A DNA stretch of 64,000 nucleotides from Strigamia acuminata (Eukaryota; Arthropoda; Chilopoda; Geophilomorpha; Linotaeniidae), in contig OX442319.1 in the NCBI GenBank assembly GCA_949358305.1, forward strand, positions 9,610,001 to 9,674,000, read 5' to 3'. A program made the translations under genes and the position numbers. Under the pieces are notes generated by a model. It worked only from the letters and a program-made list of their open reading frames with translations. It did no database searches and was not told where the DNA came from. Shown piece after piece: positions 41,701-51,422 of the stretch (positions are counted from its first letter, which is position 1; each line of letters starts with the position of its first letter).

Positions 41701-44198
41701 AGGAAGTGCCCAAAAAAGTTTGGGAAGTTTCCTGTGTATGTTTTTCATTTTATGGGTGTTTGAAGTCGGGTAGCAATTTCGGAAAAAGTTGCAGTGTTAG
41801 AAAAAGTTGCTGTGTTTGGGAGTGTGTTACTCAAGTATCAGAAGGTGCGAGGTGCTGAAACTTGGTGAGTGTCTTAGGAGTGAGTCAAGGAAGTGCCAAA
41901 AACAGTTTGGGAAGTTTCCTGTGTATGGTTTTCTTTTTATGGGTGTTTGAAGTCGGGTTGCAATTTCGGAAAAAGTTGCAGTGTTTGGGAGTGTGTTACT
42001 CAAGTATCAGAAGGTGCGAGGTGCTGAAACTTGGTGAGTGTCTTAGGGGTGAGTCAAGGAAGTGCCAAAAAAAGTTTGGGAAGTTTCCTGTGTATGGTTT
42101 TCTTTTTATGGGTGTTTGAAGTCGGGTTGCGATTTCGGAAAAAGCTGAAATGTTAGAAAAAAGTTGCAGTGTGTTACTCAAGTATCAGAAGGTGCGAGGT
42201 GCTGAAACTTGGTGAGTGTCTTAGGGGTGAGTCAAGGAAGTGCCAAAAAAAGTTTGGGAAGTTTCCTGTGTATCGTTTTCTTTTTATGGGTGTTTGAAAT
42301 CGGGTTGCGATTTCGGAAAAAGCTGAAATGTTCGAAAAAAGTTGCAGTGTTTGAGAGTGTGTTACTTAAGTATCAGAAGGTGCGAGGTGCTGAAACTTGG
42401 TGAGTGTCTTAGGGGTGAGTCAAGGAAGTGCCAAAAAAGTTTTGGAAGTTTCCTGTGTATGGTTTTCTTTTTATGGGTGTTTGAAGTCGGGTTGCGATTT
42501 CGACAAAAGTTGCAGTGTTTGGGAGTGTGTAACTCAAGTATCAGAAGGTGCGAGGTGCTGAAACTTGGTGAGTGTCTTAGGGGTGAGTCAAGGAATTGCC
42601 AAAAAAAGTTTGGGAAGTTTCCTGTGTATGGTTTTCTTTTTATGGGTGTTTGAAGTCGGGTTGCGATTTCGGAAAAAGCTGAAATGTTAGAAAAAAGTTG
42701 CAGTGTGTTACTCAAGTATCAGAAGGTGCGAGGTGCTGAAACTTGGTGAGTGTCTTAGGAGTGAGTCAAGGAAGTGCCAAAAACAGTTTGGGAAGTTTCC
42801 TGTGTATGGTTTTCTTTTTATCGGTGTTTGAAGTCGGGTTGCGATTTCGGAAAAAGCTGAAATGTTAGAAAAAAGTTGCAGTGTGTTACTCAAGTATCAG
42901 AAGGTGCGAGGTGCTGAAACTTGGTGAGTGTCTTAGGGGTGAGTCAAGGAAGTGCCAAAAAAAGTTTGGGAAGTTTCCTGTGTATGGTTTTCTTTTTATG
43001 GGTGTTTGAAGTCGGGTTGCGATTTCGGAAAAAGCTGAAATGTTCGAAAAAGGTTGCAGTGTTTGGGAGTGTGTTACTCAAGTATCAGAAGGTGCGAGGT
43101 GCTGAAACTTGGTGAGTGTCTTAGGGGTGAGTCAAGGAAGTGCCAAAAAAAGTTTGGGAAGTTTCCTGTGTATGGTTTTCTTTTTATGGGTGTTTGAAGT
43201 CGGGTTGCGATTTCGGAAAAAGCTGAAATGTTCGAAAAAAGTTGCAATGTTTGGGAGTGTGTTACTCAAGTATCAGAAGGTGCGAGGTGCTGAAACTTGG
43301 TGAGTGTCTTAGGGGTGAGTCAAGGAAGTGCCAAAAAAAGTTTGGGAAGTTTCCTGTGTATGGTTTTCTTTTTATGGGTGTTTGAAGTCGGGTTGCGATT
43401 TCGGAAAAAGCTGAAATGTTCGAAAAAAGTTGCAGTGTTTGGGAGTGTGTTACTCAAGTATCAGAAGGTGCGAGGTGCTGAAACTTGGTGAGTGTCTTAG
43501 GGGTGAGTCAAGGAAGTGCCAAAAAAAGTTTGGGAAGTTTCCTGTGTATGGTTTTCTTTTTATGGGTGTTTGAAGTCGGGTTGCAATTTCGGAAAAAGTT
43601 GCAGTGTTTGGGAGTGTGTTACTCAAGTATCAGAAGGTGCGAGGTGCTGAAACTTGGTGAGTGTCTTAGGGGTGATTCAAGGAAGTGCCAAAAAAGGTTT
43701 GGGAAGTTTCCTGTGTATGGTTTTCTTTTTATGGGTGTTTGAAGTCGGGTAGCACTTTCGGAAAAAGTTGCAGTGTTAGAAAAAGTTGCTGTGTTTGGGA
43801 GTGTGTTACTCAAGTATCAGAAGGTGCGAGGTGCTGAAACTTGGTGAGTGTCTTAGTGGTGAGTCAAGGAAGTGCCAAAAAAGGTTTGGGAAGTTTCCTG
43901 TGTATGGTTTTCTTTTTATGGGTGTTTGAACTCGGGTTGCGATTTCGGAAAAAGCTGAAATGTTCGAAAAAGGTTGCAGTGTTTGGGAGTGTGTTACTCA
44001 AGTATCAGAAGGTGCGAGGTGCTGAAACTTGGTGAGTGTCTTAGGGGTGAGTCAAGGAAGTGCCAAAAAAGTTTGGGAAGTTTCCTGTGTATGGCTTTCT
44101 TTTTATGGGTGTTTGAAATCGGAAAAAGGTGCGAGGTGCTGAAACTTGGTGAGTGTCTTAGGGGTGAGTCAAGGAAGTGCCAAAAAAAGTTTGGGAAG
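38711..44198. repeat. Satellite array, block 3
   Basis: Same monomer family and phase as blocks 1 and 2. It includes variants with AAGGTGCAAGG and a 117-bp truncated monomer at 44029-44145, in which about 70 bp between ATCGG and AGGTGCGAGG are missing. It ends at the GGAAG target copy 44194-44198. Confidence 0.97.
39084..41298. repeat. 1473-bp offset duplication in satellite
   Basis: Units starting 39084, 39272, 39450 and 39638 (188-178-188-188) recur at 40557, 40745, 40923 and 41111. Both copies carry the rare variants CAGTAGGTGCG and GGTGGAAGGTGC, so they are copies of one block rather than chance matches. Confidence 0.85.
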
Positions 44199-44387
44199 TG
44201 TGAGACGAAAGAACGAGGCGAAGCGTTTTGTTTAACGGCGTTCGATCGAATGCCAAAAGTTTATTTAACAAAGGAGAGGGGGAAGTGGGTCAAAGGGGTT
44301 TCCCGAGTGGACCACGGGCGAGGGGTCAATGGACACGTGCGAGGACGATGGTGGCGCCGGGGTGAGGTGGGGGACAGCAGAGTCACA
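44199..44387 (-). repeat. 3' LTR of miniature element, 189 bp
   Basis: Plus-strand ends are TGTGAGACG and AGAGTCACA. Identical by eye to 45015-45203. Confidence 0.96.
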
Positions 44388-44400
44388 CGCCCCCCCCCAA
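44388..44400 (-). other. Polypurine tract of miniature element
   Basis: The minus strand reads TTGGGGGGGGGCG up to the LTR; the nine-G run is the purine core. Confidence 0.7.
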
Positions 44401-44872
44401 CCGAGGTGCAATCGTCCCCTGATTGCTGGCGCGAGGCGTCGGGCTGCAGCTGTGACGCATGTGCTTCCCAAGCACGATCTCCATCGTTGACCATGAACGT
44501 GTCGAACGCGTGGCGTGGTGGACGGGCTCAGAACGTGCGCGGACAGCAGGGCCACAACCGTGGCCATGTCGTTGATGCGTGGGTCCGTTAGTGGCAATGC
44601 GGTGGGGCCGGCCAAATTGGCCGGTGCGGCAATGTTCTGTGCTAGTAATGCCGCCGACCAGCGCGTCCTTGTTTGCCCCTGCCGGTACCAGGAGTTCCCT
44701 GGTATCGCATTCGGTGCGTAATTCGGCAATAGTAAACCTGTTCAGAAGTCGTTCGTTAGTGGAGCGTAGTAGCGTTCGTGCGTCGGCGGTGTTCAAGAAG
44801 TTGGCGTTCATTGTGGCGGCCATCTTCGTCGGTAAAGCAGGTGCGGGTGCGAATTCGTTCGTGCGAGCTTGT

Positions 44873-44940
44873 TGTGCGATTTGTGCGATTTGAGCGATTG
44901 AGCGATTTGAGCGATTTGTGCGATTTGTGCGTTGTGTGCG
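44873..44940. repeat. Short GCGATTTG-type tandem repeats
   Basis: About seven imperfect 9-10-bp units (GCGATTTGT, GCGATTTGA) in the leader of the miniature element. They extend the first gag frame with N/R/Q/A-rich residues, which is why I prefer the downstream ATG. Confidence 0.75.
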
Positions 44941-45002
44941 AAGTGTGCGAGCCATCGGTTGATGTGTGCGAATTAACGGCGATTCCCTTTAGGTTAGTAG
45001 CG

Positions 45003-45014
45003 TCGACTGCGCCA
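45003..45014 (-). other. Primer-binding site, serine tRNA-like
   Basis: The minus strand reads TGGCGCAGTCGA, abutting the right LTR; the same 12 bases as in the four other gypsy elements. Confidence 0.75.
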
Positions 45015-45203
45015 TGTGAGACGAAAGAACGAGGCGAAGCGTTTTGTTTAACGGCGTTCGATCGAATGCCAAAAGTTTATTTAACAAAGGAGAGGGGGAA
45101 GTGGGTCAAAGGGGTTTCCCGAGTGGACCACGGGCGAGGGGTCAATGGACACGTGCGAGGACGATGGTGGCGCCGGGGTGAGGTGGGGGACAGCAGAGTC
45201 ACA
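45015..45203 (-). repeat. 5' LTR of miniature element, 189 bp
   Basis: Pairs with 44199-44387; followed by the second GGAAG copy. Confidence 0.96.
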
Positions 45204-45223
45204 GGAAGTTTCCTGTGTATGGT
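45204..45223. repeat. Satellite sliver between two insertions
   Basis: Twenty satellite bases (unit positions 46-65) separate the miniature element from the next gypsy element. They comprise target copy GGAAG, ten bases, then target copy ATGGT. Both elements therefore landed in the same monomer. Confidence 0.95.
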
Positions 45224-45356
45224 TGTGAGAATGATTTGGACAAACGTTTAGGTTGAATGTCCGAACTAGACTGCTTTATTGATACAATATAGAACAAATC
45301 CAAGAACAAATCGTAAGAAAGCCGAGGACGGCCCCCAGGGGGAGCTATCGCTCACA
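45224..45356 (-). repeat. 3' LTR of outer gypsy, 133 bp
   Basis: Plus-strand ends are TGTGAG and CTCACA. Contains the CCCCC/GGGGG palindrome (CCCCCAGGGGG on this strand) and TTTATT, which is AATAAA in the element's sense. Identical by eye to 55235-55367. Confidence 0.97.
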
Positions 45357-45359
45357 CGA

Positions 45360-45371
45360 CCCCCCTTTTTT
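45360..45371 (-). other. Polypurine tract of outer gypsy
   Basis: The minus strand reads AAAAAAGGGGGG, three bases before the 3' LTR, as in the two related elements. Confidence 0.8.
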
Positions 45372-45408
45372 GGGTTGTCGTCCTCGACAACAAAACAAAA
45401 ATACAAAA

Positions 45409-46277
45409 TTACTGCACAATTCGATTTCTGAGCACGTAACGTGCCTCCGATAAATCGCCGGTCGTGTCCGTCTTCGCGTCCGTTTTACTTGTTGATTCTC
45501 CCTCTCCGTTGTCCTTGCAGTGAAATCTCTTTAGTTGCGACGCGTGTGTTTTCCATGTCCGCCCTTCCACCGGGTCCGTTATCATGAATACTTCGCTCCC
45601 TATCTTTCTCACGACGTCAAAAGGTCCAGAAAATAACGCATCGAATTTTCTAACTCGAGGTCCTTTCGAATACAGCACCTTATCGCCAATCTTTAGGTCC
45701 GAAGGATCTCGTCCACTATCGAACCTGCGCTTCTGTTCGATCTGAGAAGCCAGTAAGTTTTCCTCGGCCTTCATGCGTCTGCTCCACATTTCCTCGATGT
45801 CGACGCCTCCCTCGAAATCTTCCAGCCATCCAGCTTCCAAATTCTCGGAAGGAGCAAAGCTGTGCACCAATTCAAAAGGTGTGAATCCCGTAGACGATTG
45901 GATATTGGTGTTGATTGCCCAGATCGCTCGAGTCACGTCCTCCGACCATTTCCTGCCGGAGTCGCCCAGCTTTCGCAACTTCTGCACGATGTTTTGCATC
46001 TCTCTCTCCGCAAGCCCGTTAGATGATTGATGGTACGGAGGAGATTCCTCCAGAGAAATTCCATTTGCGCGTGCAAAATCGCCAAATTCGCTTGACATGA
46101 ACGTGGTGCCCTCGTCCGAAATTATCCGACGTGGCATGCCAAACCTCCGAACTACTTCTTCCTCCAGCGTGCGGATGGTCGTCCTCGTGGTCACGTCCTT
46201 CACCGGGGTTGCCATGACAAATCGAGAATAACAATCCACCACCACCAACAAGTGAGTGAAGCCAAAACTGCACGTAT
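45409..46277 (-). CDS. Integrase C-terminal part of outer gypsy Pol
   Basis: The downstream fragment of the outer gag-pol frame, cut off at 46277 by the nested element. It begins inside the integrase core just after its first catalytic Asp and continues with VDCYSRFVMATPV. It holds the second Asp (ISDEGTTF) and the Glu (LAEREMQN), then the VWAINTNIQ-like region, and ends with the GPF chromodomain-like module (FSGPFDVVRKIG), WKTHASQLKRF and a charged tail ending YVLRNRIVQ. It has no start of its own; the TTG at 46251 is not credible. It would be functional only if joined to 51423-55086. Confidence 0.92.
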
Positions 46278-46282
46278 ATGGA

Positions 46283-46416
46283 TGTAAGCGATAGCGCCCC
46301 CTGGGGGTCTTTTCGATGACTTGTTCTATGTAATTTGGATTTGTTCTATGCTTTGAGATAATAAATCAGTCTAGTTCAGACATTCAACTTAACCGTATGT
46401 CTAAATCATTCTCACA
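46283..46416 (+). repeat. 5' LTR of inner gypsy, 134 bp
   Basis: Starts TGTAAG, ends CTCACA. Contains CCCCCTGGGGG near the start and AATAAA at 46360-46365. Identical by eye to 51289-51422. Confidence 0.97.
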
Positions 46417-46428
46417 TGGCGCAGTCGA
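46417..46428 (+). other. Primer-binding site, serine tRNA-like
   Basis: TGGCGCAGTCGA follows the LTR without a gap. The next bases (CATAAAAAGAC) do not continue a tRNA match that I recognise, so pairing seems limited to the acceptor stem and CCA. Confidence 0.75.
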
Positions 46429-46717
46429 CATAAAAAGACTTTGGGGAAGGTGAAATAGTTGAAACAGTTGGAAATTGATGACGGCGATTTGGATGAAGAG
46501 CGCGTGGGCTTAACATTTTCGAAAATCGAGTTGCGGAGAAATTTGGGGACGGAGACGAAGGAGACGACGCGCGTTACACGTGGAAAACGTCCAGATAACG
46601 TTCGATTTGGAGACGGAGACGTATATAAGCAGTTGAAAAGTTGTTGGTGATCATTGTCGGTGGTTGACGAGATCGGTGATTGTTGTCGAAAATTTTGCGA
46701 AACACGTGGCGGACGTA
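46429..46717 (+). other. Untranslated leader of inner gypsy
   Basis: Nearly base-for-base the same as 15159-15447. No ATG-led ORF of note; the 63-codon stretch at 46459-46650 begins with TTG. Confidence 0.7.
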
Positions 46718-49700
46718 ATGGCGGAAAATTTGGCGGTGATTTTGCAAGGATGTCGTTCGTCGCTTTTGTCCGTCGTCGAGGACGTCCTGAACGTATTCAC
46801 GGTGACGATTTTGAAAGGAGAAATCGACAGGCGCGGATTGGAATCGACGAGCAATTTGAAGCAAGACTTGATGACGGTACTTTTGCAAAATAACAAGGAA
46901 ATCGTTGCGTTTGAGGCGGCGGAGGCGGAGAGAATCGCGGCGGAGAAGTTGGTGGAAGACGATGCGGAGATCGTAGAGAAAACGTCAGCGGAGGAATTGG
47001 CGAAAGAAAGGTTGGAGGCGGAGAAACTGGAAGCGGAGGAGGCGGCACGTCCGGCCGGCGGAAGTGGGGCATCGTCCGCCGAATTGATGGTTTTTCAAAT
47101 GGCCGAGATGATGAAGATGTTGATGCGGGACAAGTCGGAGACGGCGGCGCGTAATGCGGAAACGGAGACGCGTAATTCGGAGTTGTTGGCACAAAATACT
47201 TTGGTGATGAACCGCCTCATTTCGTCTCAGTGTCCGCAGACGGTTCCCGCGACCACGGTGGTGCAGATGCATTCGACAGTCGACACCGTGAAGGCTATTT
47301 CGTCATTTTCGGGTGACGATATGGAAAGTGTTCAAGCGTGGCTGAAGGAGGTGAAACGCGTGGCGAAGCTTTCGTCTTGGACGGACGAATTAACGTTGTT
47401 GAACGCAGCAACTAGGTTGGAAGGTCACGCCAGCGACTGGCAGAAGACCGAAGGAAAGAAAATTATTAGTCTGGAAGGTTGGATGTGGTCGTTGGAGGAG
47501 AGATTTAAAAGCCGCATGAACTTTCACGAATTCTTCGAATTGCAATCTAAAAGAAAACTAGAGGCGTCAGAGTCGATCGTCCATTACATTTACTCGAAAA
47601 ATACAATACTGGAGCGTTGCGCGAATCGGATAAGCGAATCGGATCGAGTGTCGATGATTTTGGGCGGAATCGGCGAGGAGTTGGTGTCATTTCCTTTGGC
47701 ATCTGGCAATATCGGTTCGGTTGAGGAGCTGATACATCGCGCGAGGGGTTTGGACGGGGCGAGGAAGATTAAGCCAAAGGACAAGAATATTAACAACGTT
47801 GAAGTTAAACGAGCAGCAAGGGACGTAGGGAAGGAATCGACGAAGGAAGCGTTGTCAGCGGCGTCGACGAACAAGAACTCTCAGCGTCACGTACAATATA
47901 AATACGGGATGGATAAGTCAACTCTCACGTGTTTTAAGTGTGGCAAGATCGGACACGTGTCGTTCGACTGTTTACTGGCAAGCGCGGGAGCGACGACGGA
48001 GAAGACGCCGGAGAAGGTCGCAGCTTGTGTTGTCAAGACAAGGAAACCGGAAATGAATTTAACGGTCGTTACGTGTAGCGTGGAGGAGTTTGACACGGAC
48101 GTTGAGGCGCTGATCGATCCGGGCGCAAATTTAACAATTATCGATGGCAGATTTTTGAAGAACGATACGGAATTGCGGGCAAATAAATCGGGGGCCAGTT
48201 TTCGGGCTGTTAATGGATCACTGAAGATCGACGGGTTTTTGGACATCACGTTTAAAATCGGAGACTTCGAATCCAGCATGAAGAACGTGGCTGTCTCGTC
48301 CGATTTGCCGTTTCCGGTCATCGTCGGTACCGACTGGCGGAGACAGGAGGGTTTGCGTCTCGTGTTGGAGCCAAATGGCGACGTGAATATCTCCAGGGCG
48401 ACGGAGTCGGTCAGATTGGGAAATTGCGCAATTTTTAACGAAGCAATCGATCGTGGAGGGGAGTGTCTCGTGGCAGTTTCCGAGGACGAGAAGTTCGCGA
48501 AAGAGGTCGACGAAATCGTTGAGTCGGTGGATAGTTCGGTTTCTCAGGAGGAGAAGTTACAGTTGAGAGCGGTGTTTCACAAGCGGAAGGAGGCATTCAA
48601 CATCGACGGTTCGCTGGGACTGTACACGGACGAAGAGTGCGAGGTTCCTCTGACCCACGACCGTCCGATTCGGTGCAAGCCGAGGCGATTTTCGGCTCAA
48701 GAAGAAGTTCGGTTACGAGAGACCGTGGCAAAGTGGAGGAGGTTGGGAATTTGTAGAGAATCGAACTCGAATTACAATTTTCCTTTCTTCACCGTGGACC
48801 AGCCACATCACCCCACCACACCATGGCGCCCTGTAATCGATTTGAGGCGTCTGAACGAGGCGGTGGATATGACAGTATATCGGATGCCGACGATCGATGA
48901 GGTTTTGGAGTTTCTGTTGGAAGACGAGCCGCGTTTGTTTAATTCGGGTGACATTGCGATGGCGTACTACAATATTTTGCTAAGACAAGCGGACTGTCAC
49001 AAGATCGCGTTTTTCACGCCCGAAGGTCTTATGGAGTTGCTGCGTATGCCGGTCGGCTACAAATTGGCTCCGTTCGTGATGCAGAGGGCGATGGACAGGA
49101 TGTGCAGCGAGGTTAAGCGGACCAAACCATATTTGGACGACGTGGGGCAGTCGGGGAGGTCAGCGGGTGAGTTGATAATGTCTTGGGACGAATTTTTGGG
49201 TTTAGTAATTCAAAAGGGGTTTAAATTAAATTTGACAAAGTGTAAGCTATTAAGAGCAGAGATTAGTTTCTTGGGTTACATCATTTCGAAAGAGGGGAGG
49301 AGACCGGACCCGGAACGATTGTCGGACATCGATAAATTCAAGTTTTTTAAGAACGTTAAGGACGTTAGGGGTTTCTTGGGATTCGCAGGTTATCATAGAC
49401 AATTCATTAAGGGTTTCGCGTCGAAAGTAAGGTGTTTGACTTTATTAACAAGAAAAGGGACTAGGTTTGAGTGGTTGGACGAGCATCAGCGCGCCGTCGA
49501 TCTGATAAAATCGGAATTAAAGTCGTGCAATTGGTTGGGGAGTTTCCGTAGGGATGCCGAGACCATTCTGCACGTGGACGCGTCGTACGAAGGCCTTGGG
49601 GTAATTTTGCAGCAGCGACAGGGAGGAAAATTGGTCACTATAGCGTTCGCGAGCAAGGGCGTTCCAGAATCGTATTCGAGTGCGCATTCGAACGAATTGG

Positions 49701-51238
49701 AATGTTTAGCTGTTCACTGGAGCGTCACTGAAAAGTTTCGCTTCTATCTTTCGGGCATTAAGTTCGTGGTTTTCACCGACAACTGGTCGGTCTCTCATTT
49801 ACTCGCAAAGAAGGAATTGAATAGGAAATTTGCTCGTTGGATATTAGATTTGCAAGAATTTGACTTTACTATCAAGCATAAGGCAGGGAGTCTGAACGTG
49901 GTTGCGGATGCGTTATCTAGAGCAGTTAGTATTGATAAATCGAACGTGTTGATTGCAGCGGCATTGAGGGTTGGGGGAGAGAGGTTGAAGGAGCATCAGG
50001 ATTCAGATGAACGGTGTGCTGAATTAATTCAGAAATTGGGGGATAAGTTTGAATTGAAGAGCGGGGTTTTGTGCAAAAAGAAGACATTTAAGGGTAAGGA
50101 GATCTGGAGAGTAGTTATTCCTGAGAGGATGAGAGTACAGATAATGAGGGAGGCACACGTTAAGGGCGGGCACTGCGACGCTTTTCAGACGCGTAGTAGA
50201 ATTCAGCGCAGAAACTGGTGGGAAGGGATGAGCAAGGACGTGCGTGATTTCGTCAGGAACTGCACACAGTGTCAGCTTCACAATCATAGAACCAGAAAAG
50301 CGGACGGTTTGTTGAAGTCGAGAGCTATTCCACCGAGGCCGTTTCACACGATCGCGGTGGATCACGGAGGTCCGTACACTAGCAGTTTCGGCTTTACACA
50401 CATTTTAGTGGCGGTTGACTGCTATTCTCGATTCGTGGTAGCGGTCCCAGTGAGAGACGTTTCAACAAAAAACACCATTCGCGCGTTGGAGGAGGGCGTA
50501 ATTGGTCGATTCGGAATTCCAAAGAAAATTATTTCGGATGAGGGAACGGCTTTCATGTCTCGTGAGTTCAGTTCTTTCGCGCAGGCAAATGGAATTTTGT
50601 TGGAAGAATCGCCACCATATCACCACGCGTCGAACGGTTTGGCGGAACGCGAGATTCAGAACGTTTTGCAGAAATTGAGAAAACTGGGGAATTCGGGGAA
50701 GAAGTGGTCGGAGGATCTGGACGCAGCAGTTTGGGCCATCAACACCAACATCCAGTCCTCGCTTGGATTCACGCCTTTCGAGTTGGTACACAGCTTCTGG
50801 CCTTCAGAAAATTTGGAGTCGGCTTGGTTGGAGGCTTTGGAAGACGGATTCGACTTGGAAGAAATGTGGCATAAACGCAGAGAGGCCGAGGAAAATCTGG
50901 CGAGTTCGCAGACCGAGCAGAAACAGAGATTCGACAGCGGTCGAAAGCCTTCCGATCTCAAGAAGGGAGACAAGGTGTTGTATTCGAAGGGACCGCGCAA
51001 CAAAAAGTTTGACACGCTCTTCTCCGGTCCGTTTGAGGTGGTGAGGAAGTTGGGCGAGGAGGTGTTCCTCATAACGGACGTCGCGGAATCAAGATCGTGG
51101 AAAACACATGCATCCCAACTAAAGAGATTTTTCGCCGAGCACCAAGAGGAGATCGTCACGGGAGATGAGGGAGCGGCAAAGAGCAGCGAGGAGCCATCGG
51201 AGGCTCGATACGTTTTGAGAAATCGAAGTGTACCATAA
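46718..51238 (+). CDS. Gypsy Gag-Pol polyprotein, intact
   Basis: 1506 residues from the first ATG (46718); 18 further open codons upstream have no ATG. In order: SAP-like N-terminal motif (~25-60); E/A-rich coiled coil (~70-155); Gag core; CCHC knuckle CFKCGKIGHVSFDC (~405-418); protease DPGANLTIID (~465); reverse transcriptase RPVIDLRRLNEA (~701) to YLDDVGQSG (~804); RNase H HVDASYEGLG (~951); integrase zinc finger HVKGGH...CTQC (~1146-1184); catalytic D,D,E in AVDHGGP (~1213), SDEGTAF (~1270) and LAEREIQ (~1308); GPF module FSGPFEVVRKLG (~1436). The stop lies 50 bp before the 3' LTR. Single-frame gag-pol means Gag and Pol are made in fixed ratio unless processed or read differently. All catalytic motifs are present except the usual Ser/Thr in the protease triad. 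Confidence 0.96.
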   Translation: MAENLAVILQGCRSSLLSVVEDVLNVFTVTILKGEIDRRGLESTSNLKQDLMTVLLQNNKEIVAFEAAEAERIAAEKLVEDDAEIVEKTSAEELAKERLEAEKLEAEEAARPAGGSGASSAELMVFQMAEMMKMLMRDKSETAARNAETETRNSELLAQNTLVMNRLISSQCPQTVPATTVVQMHSTVDTVKAISSFSGDDMESVQAWLKEVKRVAKLSSWTDELTLLNAATRLEGHASDWQKTEGKKIISLEGWMWSLEERFKSRMNFHEFFELQSKRKLEASESIVHYIYSKNTILERCANRISESDRVSMILGGIGEELVSFPLASGNIGSVEELIHRARGLDGARKIKPKDKNINNVEVKRAARDVGKESTKEALSAASTNKNSQRHVQYKYGMDKSTLTCFKCGKIGHVSFDCLLASAGATTEKTPEKVAACVVKTRKPEMNLTVVTCSVEEFDTDVEALIDPGANLTIIDGRFLKNDTELRANKSGASFRAVNGSLKIDGFLDITFKIGDFESSMKNVAVSSDLPFPVIVGTDWRRQEGLRLVLEPNGDVNISRATESVRLGNCAIFNEAIDRGGECLVAVSEDEKFAKEVDEIVESVDSSVSQEEKLQLRAVFHKRKEAFNIDGSLGLYTDEECEVPLTHDRPIRCKPRRFSAQEEVRLRETVAKWRRLGICRESNSNYNFPFFTVDQPHHPTTPWRPVIDLRRLNEAVDMTVYRMPTIDEVLEFLLEDEPRLFNSGDIAMAYYNILLRQADCHKIAFFTPEGLMELLRMPVGYKLAPFVMQRAMDRMCSEVKRTKPYLDDVGQSGRSAGELIMSWDEFLGLVIQKGFKLNLTKCKLLRAEISFLGYIISKEGRRPDPERLSDIDKFKFFKNVKDVRGFLGFAGYHRQFIKGFASKVRCLTLLTRKGTRFEWLDEHQRAVDLIKSELKSCNWLGSFRRDAETILHVDASYEGLGVILQQRQGGKLVTIAFASKGVPESYSSAHSNELECLAVHWSVTEKFRFYLSGIKFVVFTDNWSVSHLLAKKELNRKFARWILDLQEFDFTIKHKAGSLNVVADALSRAVSIDKSNVLIAAALRVGGERLKEHQDSDERCAELIQKLGDKFELKSGVLCKKKTFKGKEIWRVVIPERMRVQIMREAHVKGGHCDAFQTRSRIQRRNWWEGMSKDVRDFVRNCTQCQLHNHRTRKADGLLKSRAIPPRPFHTIAVDHGGPYTSSFGFTHILVAVDCYSRFVVAVPVRDVSTKNTIRALEEGVIGRFGIPKKIISDEGTAFMSREFSSFAQANGILLEESPPYHHASNGLAEREIQNVLQKLRKLGNSGKKWSEDLDAAVWAINTNIQSSLGFTPFELVHSFWPSENLESAWLEALEDGFDLEEMWHKRREAEENLASSQTEQKQRFDSGRKPSDLKKGDKVLYSKGPRNKKFDTLFSGPFEVVRKLGEEVFLITDVAESRSWKTHASQLKRFFAEHQEEIVTGDEGAAKSSEEPSEARYVLRNRSVP

Positions 51239-51275
51239 TTTTGTAATTTTGTATTGTTGTCGAGGACGACAACCC

Positions 51276-51285
51276 AAAAGGGGGG
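51276..51285 (+). other. Polypurine tract of inner gypsy
   Basis: AAAAGGGGGG followed by TCG and the LTR, the same arrangement as at 17809. Confidence 0.8.
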
Positions 51286-51288
51286 TCG

Positions 51289-51422
51289 TGTAAGCGATAG
51301 CGCCCCCTGGGGGTCTTTTCGATGACTTGTTCTATGTAATTTGGATTTGTTCTATGCTTTGAGATAATAAATCAGTCTAGTTCAGACATTCAACTTAACC
51401 GTATGTCTAAATCATTCTCACA
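51289..51422 (+). repeat. 3' LTR of inner gypsy, 134 bp
   Basis: Pairs with 46283-46416. Its last bases, read on the minus strand, give the stop that ends the outer element's truncated frame at 51418. Confidence 0.97.

Larger units (their letters stand above)
44388..44955 (-). pseudogene. Gag start fused to integrase tail, frameshifted
   Basis: The minus-strand frame opens at ATG 44955, or more likely ATG 44823 (MAATMNANF). It encodes a SAP-like motif (FTIAELRTECDTRELLV...NKDALV). Near 44650-44660 the Gag-like sequence moves to another frame (continuing AALLAQNIAAPANL), pointing to a small indel. From about 44520 leftwards a third frame shows MVNDGDRAWEAHASQL, which matches the end of Pol in the other gypsy elements (WKTHASQLKRF). 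The central ~4 kb of gag-pol is therefore deleted and what is left is not translatable as one protein. The first frame would run on to a stop at 44383 in the LTR. Confidence 0.75.
44199..45203 (-). mobile_element. Miniature LTR retrotransposon (deleted gypsy)
   Basis: A 1005-bp element on the minus strand: 189-bp LTRs that look identical, the serine-type primer site at its right internal end, a polypurine (G-run) tract at its left, and the target duplication GGAAG (44194-44198 and 45204-45208). The inside is only ~630 bp: a frameshifted gag start joined to the last residues of integrase. It is a TRIM-like deletion derivative of a gypsy family whose full-length copy is not in the window. It sits at the same monomer position as the 15015 element. 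Confidence 0.93.
46283..51422 (+). mobile_element. Ty3/gypsy element, complete, nested in outer gypsy
   Basis: 5140 bp with 134-bp LTRs that look identical, target duplication ATGGA (46278-46282 and 51423-51427), a serine-type primer site, a polypurine tract and a single uninterrupted gag-pol ORF. It is inserted opposite in orientation to its host element, inside integrase. This is the best candidate for an autonomous partner of the deleted element at 15015-17954: it shares near-identical leader and gag 5' sequence with it, but not LTR sequence. Confidence 0.97.

Noticed and set aside
45409-46251. Independent integrase gene
   Set aside because: It lacks a start and the integrase zinc finger; it is the tail of the outer gypsy gag-pol cut by the nested element.
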